Shown here one piece after another: positions 1 through 4,907 of a stretch of 7,094 bases of DNA (the first letter of the stretch is position 1; each line of letters opens with the position of its first letter). The translations under genes were made by a program, and so were the position numbers. The stretch spans positions 1 to 7,094 of the forward strand of contig JASGFF010000094.1 of assembly GCA_047605685.1 (NCBI GenBank), written 5' to 3'. The DNA is from JAUASV01 sp047605685 (GTDB taxonomy: Bacteria > Actinomycetota > Actinomycetes > Actinomycetales > Microbacteriaceae). The notes beneath the pieces are model-generated. The model ran no database searches. It had not been told where the DNA came from and worked only from the letters and a program-made list of their open reading frames with translations.

Positions 1-331
<331 letters not shown>

Positions 332-448
332 CTTCCTTCTCATCGAGGAGGAGCGTGCTCGCGTCCACTATGTGGTTCTCGATATACGGTCGGGAGCCGC
401 GAACAGAACAGCTTGTTCTGACCGCAGACTGATTGATAAATCGATAGT
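332..448 (+). other. 23S-5S internal transcribed spacer with three hairpins
   Basis: This ~117-nt spacer between mature 23S and 5S rRNA contains no tRNA. By eye it folds into three consecutive hairpins: 334-341 with 345-352 (8 bp, loop ATC), 372-381 with 391-400 (10 bp including G-U pairs), and 404-410 with 414-420 (perfect CAGAACA/TGTTCTG, 3-nt loop). Such stems are typical places for RNase cleavage during pre-rRNA maturation; which enzyme cuts here cannot be read from the sequence. The last 30 nt resemble the 23S 3' end and are listed separately. Confidence 0.8.
418..447 (+). repeat. degenerate copy of the 23S 3' end before 5S
   Basis: CTGACCG (418-424) followed by GATAAATCGATA (435-446) mirrors CTGACCG (298-304) followed by GATAAATTGATA (318-329) at the end of 23S. 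The two long blocks match 7/7 and 11/12. The stretch between them is shorter in the copy (10 versus 13 nt) but shares ACT and AT elements. It could be a partial duplication, or a shared pairing partner for the 5' leader of 23S during processing. Confidence 0.5.
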
Positions 449-567
449 GTTTCGGCGGCCATAGCGAGAGGGAAACGCCCGGTCACATTCCGAACCCGGA
501 AGCTAAGACTCTCTGCGCCGATGGTACTGCAAGGGCGACCTTGTGGGAGAGTAGGACACCGCCGGAC
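449..567 (+). rRNA. rrf: 5S ribosomal RNA
   Basis: Complete 5S rRNA of about 118 nt. It starts GTTTCGGCGGCCATAGCG and carries the hallmark CCGAACCCGGAAG segment (489-501) and GGGAGAGTAGG near the 3' end. The terminal helix pairs CGGCGG (453-458) with CCGCCG (559-564), extended by U-G and U-A pairs. The ends are estimated from this helix and may be off by one or two bases. It is the last gene of the rRNA operon; a terminator follows 10 nt later. Confidence 0.95.
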
Positions 568-576
568 TTCTTTGTG

Positions 577-607
577 AAATGGCCGCCCATCATTGGGCGG
601 CCATTTT
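577..607 (+). terminator. Rho-independent terminator of the rRNA operon
   Basis: A perfect 13-bp stem pairs 577-589 (AAATGGCCGCCCA) with 594-606, closing a 4-nt TCAT loop. A short T run (604-607) overlaps the base of the stem. The GC-rich core, tight loop and T run directly after 5S are the classic form of an rRNA operon terminator. The T run is short, as is common in high-GC actinobacteria. Confidence 0.92.
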
Positions 608-621
608 GCGTTAACTAACAT
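593..621 (+). promoter_or_regulatory. possible promoter for the TPR-like gene
   Basis: TTGGGC (593-598) and TAACAT (616-621), spaced by 17 nt, resemble a weak -35 and a TAnnnT -10. The region 604-621 is the only AT-rich stretch between the rRNA terminator and the next gene. Transcription would start near 628 and give a leader of about 25 nt. The -35 matches consensus in only its first three bases and lies inside the terminator stem, so this is a weak candidate supported mainly by position. Confidence 0.3.
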
Positions 622-641
622 CACCCCGGCGAGCCGGGGGC

Positions 642-655
642 GAGGAGGCATCGTG
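642..655 (+). promoter_or_regulatory. ribosome binding site deciding the GTG start of the TPR-like gene
   Basis: GAGGAGG (642-648) lies 4 nt before GTG 653. This selects GTG 653 over the in-frame ATG at 593, which sits inside the rRNA terminator hairpin and has no Shine-Dalgarno. A small hairpin (CCCCGG 624-629 with CCGGGG 634-639) ends 2 nt before the site and could affect access to it. Confidence 0.75.
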
Positions 656-1855
656 AGCGACTCGGACGGGAGCAGCCGGCGCCCAAACGACTCGGGCCGA
701 AATGACTCGGGCCCAAACGACGTGCGCCGCAGTGGCTCGGGCGGACGCGACTCCGGCGCGGGCGCCTCGGAGCGTTCTGACAGCGAGCCCGGGCGCTCGT
801 CGAGCAGACAGCCCAGGCGGGATCCCGCCGCTCGGGGGACCACACGCGGGCGCGGCGGCGAGGATCCGGCCGCGGGTGCGCGCGGACGCACGGCCGATCC
901 GCGACCGCGGGCACGCCGGCCCGCGCCGGATGGCGGTTCGCGTCCGGCGCGGTCAGATCGCGGTGATCGGACTCAGCGTGGTGACCGGGCTCAGCGTGGC
1001 GATTGGGCTCAGCGTGGTGACCGGATTCAGCGTGGTGACCGGACTCAGCCTGGGGATCGGGTGGTGCGCGGTGATCGATCGGAGCGCGGTGACCGGCGCG
1101 TGCGCGGTGATTTCGGGCCACGTGCTGACCGGCCGGCTCGGGACGAGCGTCCGCGCTACGACGACCCGGAGATCCCGGAGGGCGTCGACGGCCGCCAGCT
1201 CGACCGTTCCGCCTGGAACGAGCTGCGGACGCTCTCGGCGGAGAACCAGGCGTTCGTGGGAGCGCACCTGGTGATGGCCGGCCGGCTCATCGACTCGGAT
1301 CCGCCGCTCGCGCACCGCCACGCACGCTCGGCGGCCCGCAAGGGCGGCCGGGTCGGCGTGGTGCGCGAGACCCTGGGCATCACCGCCTACGCGGTCGGCG
1401 ACTTCGCGCTCGCCCTGCGCGAGCTGCGCACCTACCGGCGGATGACCGGCCGCGACGACGAGCTGCCGCTCATGGTGGACAGCGAGCGCGGCCTCGGCCG
1501 GTCGCAGCGGGCGCTCGAGCTGGGCCGTTCCGTGGACCGGGCCGCGCTCGAGCCGGCGGTGCGCGTGGAGCTCGCGATCGCGATGTCCGGCGCGAGGCTC
1601 GACCTCGCCCAGCCGGAGGCGGCGCTGCACGAGCTCGAGATCCCCGAGCTCGACCGGGACCGGGCCTTTCCGTGGAGTCCCGCCCTGTTCGGCGCCTACG
1701 CTACGGTGCTCGAGGACCTCGGCCGAGGGCCGGAGGCCGCCGAGTGGGCGCGGCTGGCCCGGGTGGCCGCCGCCGCACTCGAGCCGGAGGAGGACGAAGA
1801 CCTGGTCACGATCGTGGAGGAGAGCGGGGACGAGGATGACCCGGCGGGACGCTGA
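653..1855 (+). CDS. TPR-like protein with disordered, RGDR-repeat N-terminal half
   Basis: This 400-residue protein has two halves. Residues 1-175 or so are low-complexity and rich in Arg, Gly, Asp, Ser and Pro, including ten tandem hexapeptides of RGDRxQ type (residues 103-162). Residues ~180-385 are Ala/Leu/Arg-rich helical pairs (for example around VRETLGITAYAVGDFALALRE) resembling degenerate tetratricopeptide repeats, which usually bind proteins. The C-terminus is acidic (EPEEDEDLVTIVEESGDEDD). There is no signal peptide or membrane segment, so it is probably cytoplasmic. Position before the HAD phosphatase and tlyA matches M. tuberculosis Rv1691, a TPR protein of unknown function that is shorter (about 250 aa); the extra length here would be the N-terminal tract. 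The arginine-rich tract could bind RNA, but this is inference. The 3' end overlaps the next gene by 20 nt. Confidence 0.85.
   Translation: MSDSDGSSRRPNDSGRNDSGPNDVRRSGSGGRDSGAGASERSDSEPGRSSSRQPRRDPAARGTTRGRGGEDPAAGARGRTADPRPRARRPAPDGGSRPARSDRGDRTQRGDRAQRGDWAQRGDRIQRGDRTQPGDRVVRGDRSERGDRRVRGDFGPRADRPARDERPRYDDPEIPEGVDGRQLDRSAWNELRTLSAENQAFVGAHLVMAGRLIDSDPPLAHRHARSAARKGGRVGVVRETLGITAYAVGDFALALRELRTYRRMTGRDDELPLMVDSERGLGRSQRALELGRSVDRAALEPAVRVELAIAMSGARLDLAQPEAALHELEIPELDRDRAFPWSPALFGAYATVLEDLGRGPEAAEWARLARVAAAALEPEEDEDLVTIVEESGDEDDPAGR
959..1138 (+). repeat. 18-bp tandem repeat (about 10 units) coding RGDRxQ hexapeptides
   Basis: Ten in-frame 18-bp units encode RGDRTQ, RGDRAQ, RGDWAQ, RGDRIQ, RGDRTQ, PGDRVV, RGDRSE, RGDRRV, RGDFGP and RADRPA. 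The first five are nearly identical in DNA (CGTGGTGACCGG plus an act/gct/att CAG ending); later units diverge. The graded decay suggests recent expansion at the 5' side. Because the unit is a multiple of 3, changes in copy number would keep the reading frame. Confidence 0.95.
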
Positions 1856-2945
1856 GCCGGCCGGCGTGGCATCCGGGCCCGTGGCATCCGGGCCTGCAGC
1901 ACCCGGGCCTGCAGCACCCGGGCACGCAGCACCCGCCGGGGCCGTGACGCCCCTCGACGGCGTGCCGGCGCTGCTCGCGGACCTCGACGGGGTCGTCTAC
2001 GCGGGGGCGGGCGCCATTCCGCACGCCGTCGACGCGCTCAACCGGGCCCGGCAGCGGCTGCGCGTCGGCTACATCACCAACAACGCCTCCCGCAGCGACA
2101 CGACGGTCGCCGCGCATCTGGCGAGCCTCGGGCTCAGCCTCGAGAGCCGCGACGTCGTGACGAGCCCGCAGGCGGCGGTGCGGATGCTAGCGGAGCTGAT
2201 CCCCGCCGCGGCCACCGTGCTCGTGGTCGGCGGCGAGGGCCTCGTGGTGGAGGTCGAACGCGCCGGCTACCGGGTGACCCGCAGCGCCGAGGACGACCCG
2301 GCCGCCGTCATCCAGGGATTCGCGCCGGAGCTCGGCTGGGAGCAGCTGGCCGAGGCGGCGTTCGCGCTGCAGGGCGCGCATTCCGAACGCCCCTGGGTGG
2401 CCACCAACACCGACTGGACGATCCCGGTGGCCCGGGGCGTGGCCCCCGGCAACGGCACCCTGGTCTCGGCCGTGCACACGGCCGTCGGCCGGCTGCCGCT
2501 CGTCGCGGGCAAGCCCGAGACGCCGATGTTCCGCCTCGCGCTCGAGCGCTTCGAGGTGCACAGTGCGCTCGTCGTCGGGGACCGGCTGGACACCGACATC
2601 CTCGGCGCGAACCGTGCCGGCCTGCCGAGCGCCCACGTGCTGACCGGGATCGACGGCCCCCGGCAGCTGCTCGCCGCCGTGCCCGAGCAGCGACCGACGT
2701 TCGTGCTCGAGCACCTGGGGCAGCTGCACGAGCCGTACCCCGCCGTGCGGGAGAGCGAGCGGCGCGGGACCCGGCTGACCCGGGTCGGCGAGGCCGTCGT
2801 GGCCCGGCGGGCCGACACCATCACGATCGAGCGGGCCGGATCCCGGCGGATCGACCTGGTGCGCGCCGGGACGCAGGCGGTCTGGTCGAGCGGCATCCCG
2901 ATCTACGGGCTCACCGTGCCCGCCGAGCTATATTCGTGGGCATGA
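1836..2945 (+). CDS. HAD-superfamily IIA phosphatase, probable glycerol-3-phosphate phosphatase
   Basis: This 369-residue HAD hydrolase of the NagD-like IIA group removes phosphate from small organic phosphates through an aspartyl-phosphate intermediate. Motif I is LADLDGVVY (D49 nucleophile, D51 acid/base), motif II is T81 in YITNNAS, motif III is K226 in AGKPE, and motif IV is GDRLDTD (G248-D254, binding Mg2+). All catalytic residues are present. Residues ~290-369 form an extra C-terminal domain, as in M. tuberculosis Rv1692, whose C-terminus is described as GNAT-like. Rv1692 is a characterised glycerol-3-phosphate phosphatase in polar-head recycling of phospholipids and has the same neighbours. 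ATG 1836 follows GGGGA (1826-1830) and overlaps the previous gene by 20 nt. Residues 11-34 are an Ala/Pro/Gly repeat. GTG 1944 (residue 37) is an alternative start nearer the normal family N-terminus but lacks a good ribosome site. Substrate is inferred. Confidence 0.92.
   Translation: MTRRDAEPAGVASGPVASGPAAPGPAAPGHAAPAGAVTPLDGVPALLADLDGVVYAGAGAIPHAVDALNRARQRLRVGYITNNASRSDTTVAAHLASLGLSLESRDVVTSPQAAVRMLAELIPAAATVLVVGGEGLVVEVERAGYRVTRSAEDDPAAVIQGFAPELGWEQLAEAAFALQGAHSERPWVATNTDWTIPVARGVAPGNGTLVSAVHTAVGRLPLVAGKPETPMFRLALERFEVHSALVVGDRLDTDILGANRAGLPSAHVLTGIDGPRQLLAAVPEQRPTFVLEHLGQLHEPYPAVRESERRGTRLTRVGEAVVARRADTITIERAGSRRIDLVRAGTQAVWSSGIPIYGLTVPAELYSWA
1866..1936 (+). repeat. 15-bp tandem repeat in the 5' end of the HAD gene
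   Basis: About 4.7 units of 15 bp: two of GTGGCATCCGGGCCY, then GCAGCACCCGGGCMY units at 1896, 1911 and 1926 (partial). They encode VASGP, VASGP, AAPGP, AAPGH, AAP (residues 11-33). The tract lies wholly before the catalytic fold (D49), so it is probably a flexible tail, or untranslated leader if GTG 1944 is the true start. Copy-number change would keep the frame. Confidence 0.93.
2929..2942 (+). promoter_or_regulatory. possible internal -10 element giving a leaderless start
   Basis: TATATT (2929-2934) is a close match to the bacterial -10 box and an AT-rich island at the end of the HAD gene, where the Leu-Tyr-Ser codons are cta tat tcg. Seven nucleotides later is ATG 2942, so a transcript starting at A2942 would be leaderless, a common pattern in actinobacteria. 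No convincing -35 is seen 16-18 nt upstream. Confidence 0.3.
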
Positions 2946-3094
2946 CGGACAGCACGGCGGAGCCGGCCGAGGAACTGCTGCCCCGACTCGGTCTCATCGA
3001 GGACCAGCCGCTCGCCCAGCGCGCGGCCGCCTACGCGCAGTTGCACGACCAGCTCGCCCAGGCCCTCGAGGGCGGCGAGCAGCGGCAGCGCTGA
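2942..3094 (+). CDS. small conserved-position protein of 50 residues between the HAD gene and tlyA
   Basis: ATG 2942 overlaps the HAD stop (ATGA, 4 nt), and the stop at 3092-3094 lies 2 nt before the tlyA start. The 50-residue product begins MTDSTAEPAEELLPRLGLIE and then has DQPLAQRAAAYAQLHDQLAQ, most likely one amphipathic helix or a short coiled coil, ending in a polar EGGEQRQR tail. There are no cysteines, signal peptide or membrane segment. M. tuberculosis has a small unknown gene, Rv1693 (about 58 aa), in the same slot between Rv1692 and tlyA, which supports it as real. Function is unknown. It may also serve to couple translation of tlyA to the HAD gene. Confidence 0.8.
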   Translation: MTDSTAEPAEELLPRLGLIEDQPLAQRAAAYAQLHDQLAQALEGGEQRQR

Positions 3095-3096
3095 CC

Positions 3097-3885
3097 GTGC
3101 GCCTGGACCGGGCGCTCGTCGAGCGCGGACTGGCGCCCTCGCGCAGCCGTGCCGCGCTGCTCGTCGCCGAGGGCCTCGTGCGTGTCGACGGCTCGCCCGC
3201 ACGCAAGGCGGCCACGCCGGTGGGCCCGGAGACGGCGCTCGACGTCGAGGGCCAGCCCGGATACGTGAGCCGTGCGGCGCTCAAGCTGCTCGCCGCCCTC
3301 GACGCCTTCGACATCCGGCCCGCGGGCCGTCTCGCCCTCGACGTGGGGGCCTCGACGGGCGGCTTCACCCAGGTGCTGCTCGAGCGCGGCGCGTCCCGGG
3401 TGATCGCCCTCGATGTCGGGCACGGCCAGCTCGCGGCCGAGCTGCGCGACGACCCGCGCGTCACCGTCGTGGAGGGCTTCAACGCCCGGGAGCTGAGCCC
3501 GGCGGCGCTCGCCACGGCGAGCGGCGTCACCGCGGCGCCGGCGCTCGCCGTGGCGGACGTCTCCTTCATCCGACTCGGCCTGGTGCTGCCCGGCATCCGT
3601 GCCGTCGTGGCGCCCGAGGCGGACATCGTCGCCCTCGTCAAGCCGCAGTTCGAGGTCGGCCGCGGTGGCGTGCGCGCCGGGATCGTGCGGGAGCCCTCGC
3701 TGCGCGCCGCAGCGGTCCGGGCTGTGCTCGAGGACGCCTGGGCGCTCGGACTCGGCACCGCGGGCATCCGCTCCTCCCCGATCGCGGGAGGCCATGGGAA
3801 CCGGGAGGCGCTCGTGCACCTCAGCGCGCGCGTCGGGACGCATCCGACAGAATGGGAGGCGCGGATCGCGGAGGCGACCGCCTGA
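3097..3885 (+). CDS. tlyA: TlyA, 16S/23S rRNA (cytidine-2'-O)-methyltransferase
   Basis: TlyA methylates the ribose 2'-OH of a cytidine in 16S (C1409) and in 23S (C1920), in E. coli numbering, using SAM. In mycobacteria its loss gives capreomycin and viomycin resistance. Residues 1-~55 are an S4 RNA-binding domain (RLDRALVERGLAPSRSRAA). Residues ~57-255 are the FtsJ-like methyltransferase fold, with SAM motif DVGASTGGF (82-90), ADVSFI (153-158) and LVKPQFE (180-186). The K-D-K-E residues of the 2'-O-methyltransferase centre appear as K63, D154, K182 and E237, matching K69, D154, K182 and E238 of the M. tuberculosis enzyme. The length of 262 is normal. GTG 3097 starts 2 nt after the preceding stop with no strong Shine-Dalgarno, so it probably relies on coupled translation. 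The old 'haemolysin' name is a legacy label. Confidence 0.96.
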   Translation: MRLDRALVERGLAPSRSRAALLVAEGLVRVDGSPARKAATPVGPETALDVEGQPGYVSRAALKLLAALDAFDIRPAGRLALDVGASTGGFTQVLLERGASRVIALDVGHGQLAAELRDDPRVTVVEGFNARELSPAALATASGVTAAPALAVADVSFIRLGLVLPGIRAVVAPEADIVALVKPQFEVGRGGVRAGIVREPSLRAAAVRAVLEDAWALGLGTAGIRSSPIAGGHGNREALVHLSARVGTHPTEWEARIAEATA

Positions 3886-3890
3886 TCGCC

Positions 3891-3916
3891 CGGTCGCCCG
3901 ATGGTCCGGGCAACCG
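3891..3916 (+). other. hairpin just after tlyA
   Basis: GCCCG (3896-3900) pairs with CGGGC (3907-3911) around a 6-nt loop. After one C-A mismatch the stem extends by CGGT (3891-3894) with ACCG (3913-3916). No T run follows, so it is not a standard intrinsic terminator. It could protect the 3' end of the upstream message or weaken read-through into nadK. This is a fold seen by eye only. Confidence 0.4.
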
Positions 3917-3937
3917 AGCGTGCGTCGGTCGGCCGGC

Positions 3938-3964
3938 GCCGATGGATGCCGATGGATGCCGATG
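3938..3964 (+). repeat. 10-bp tandem repeat upstream of nadK
   Basis: GCCGATGGAT occurs at 3938-3947 and 3948-3957, followed by a partial unit GCCGATG (3958-3964): 2.7 copies. It abuts the nadK ribosome binding site. The tract is richer in A/T than its surroundings and contains GGATGCC twice. Confidence 0.9.
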
Positions 3965-3983
3965 AAGGGGGAGCCGCCGCGTG
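3965..3983 (+). promoter_or_regulatory. ribosome binding site deciding the nadK start
   Basis: AAGGGGGAG (3965-3973) lies 7 nt before GTG 3981. It is one of the clearest Shine-Dalgarno sites in the window and shows that nadK starts translation independently rather than by coupling to tlyA, which ends 95 nt upstream. Confidence 0.8.
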
Positions 3984-4907
3984 AGCACCGACCGCCGCTT
4001 CCTCGTGGTGTCGCACACCGGGCGCAGCGACTCCGTCGACGCCGCGATCGACGTGTGCGCACGGCTGCGCGCCGCCGGGGTCGGCGTCGTGCTGCCGGAG
4101 TCGGAGCACAACGACCTGCGCCGGGCGGCCGGCACCCTCGCGGGAGTGCGCCTGCTCGGCACCGACGTCGAGGCCGCGGAGCTCGAGGCCGCCATCGTGC
4201 TCGGCGGCGACGGCACCATCCTGCGCGCCGCCGAGCTGGTGCGCGGCACCCGGGCGCCGCTCGTCGGCGTCAACCTCGGGCACATCGGCTTCCTCGCCGA
4301 GAGCGAGCGGGAGGACCTGGCCGAGACCGTCACCCGGGTGCTCGCCCGCGACTACGACGTCGAGGAGCGCATGACGCTCTCGGTGCGGGTGAAGGTGGGC
4401 ACGGCCGTGGTCTGGGAGAGCTGGGCGCTCAACGAGGCCGCCGTCGAGAAGGCGGCGCGGGAGCGGATGCTCGAGATCGTCATGGAGATCGACGGCCGGC
4501 CGCTGTCATCCTTCGGCTGCGACGGCGTCGTCGTCTCGAGCCCGACCGGGGCGACCGCCTACGCCTTCAGCGCCGGAGGGCCGGTGGTCTGGCCCGACCT
4601 GGACGCCATGCTCGTGGTGCCGCTCAGCGCGCACGCGCTGTTCGCCCGTCCGCTCGTGGTGAGCCCCGACTCGGCCGTCGCGGTCGAGATCCTCGACCGC
4701 ACCCCGGGCACCGGGGTGCTGTGGTGCGACGGCCGGCGCACGTTCGACCTGCCGCCGCGCGCGCGCGTCGTCGTGCGTCGCTCGGGCGTGCCGGTGCGCC
4801 TCGCCCGGCTCTCGCACGGCACGTTCACCGACCGGCTGGTGCGCAAGTTCGCGCTCCCGGTCGCCGGCTGGCGGGGCCCCGCCGACGAGGAGAGGCCGGG
4901 CCGGTGA
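3981..4907 (+). CDS. nadK: NAD kinase
   Basis: This cytoplasmic enzyme phosphorylates NAD+ to NADP+, the only de novo source of NADP(H). Actinobacterial forms can use ATP or polyphosphate. The 308-residue protein has the GGDGT motif (G75-T79; D77 catalytic), the NE pair (N151-E152) that contacts NAD, and the conserved SFGCDGVVVSSPTGATAYAF segment (D181 within GCDG, then the glycine/threonine-rich loop) with SAGGP after it. Its length is typical, and the C-terminus with LVRKFALPVAGWRG is the usual actinobacterial ending. GTG 3981 is fixed by the ribosome site AAGGGGGAG. Its last four bases (GTGA) overlap the recN start, implying one transcript and coupled translation. The tlyA-nadK-recN order is widely conserved in actinobacteria. 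Confidence 0.97.
   Translation: MSTDRRFLVVSHTGRSDSVDAAIDVCARLRAAGVGVVLPESEHNDLRRAAGTLAGVRLLGTDVEAAELEAAIVLGGDGTILRAAELVRGTRAPLVGVNLGHIGFLAESEREDLAETVTRVLARDYDVEERMTLSVRVKVGTAVVWESWALNEAAVEKAARERMLEIVMEIDGRPLSSFGCDGVVVSSPTGATAYAFSAGGPVVWPDLDAMLVVPLSAHALFARPLVVSPDSAVAVEILDRTPGTGVLWCDGRRTFDLPPRARVVVRRSGVPVRLARLSHGTFTDRLVRKFALPVAGWRGPADEERPGR

Noticed and set aside
332..448. A tRNA gene in the 23S-5S spacer
   Set aside because: There is no cloverleaf, no T-loop GTTCRANNC motif in the right place and no CCA-type acceptor. The spacer resolves into three simple hairpins.
593..652. ATG 593 as start of the TPR-like gene
   Set aside because: It falls in the rRNA terminator loop and stem and has no Shine-Dalgarno, while GTG 653 has GAGGAGG at a workable distance.
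959..1120. RGD tripeptides as integrin-binding adhesion motifs
   Set aside because: The protein lacks a signal peptide, membrane anchor or wall-sorting signal, so it is unlikely to reach the surface. RGD here is a by-product of an Arg/Asp repeat.
340..1121. Minus-strand frames over 5S rRNA and the repeat-rich N-terminal region
   Set aside because: One crosses the 5S gene and the terminator. Both give Arg/Pro/His-rich translations from repeat DNA and show no start signals or domains.
959..1138. The tandem repeat as a CRISPR array
   Set aside because: The units are contiguous 18-bp in-frame codon repeats without spacers, and no cas genes are nearby.
953..1630. Minus-strand 225-codon frame opposite the TPR-like gene
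   Set aside because: Its periodic ITTLSPV-like tail is just the complement of the 18-bp repeat. The plus strand has the ribosome site, the TPR-like fold and conserved synteny.
3599..4903. Upstream extension of the recN frame through tlyA and nadK, making a 1003-residue protein
   Set aside because: The product before residue 436 is arginine-rich nonsense overlapping two well-supported genes. RecN homologues begin at IDELSIRDLG, and GTG 4904 has a ribosome site.
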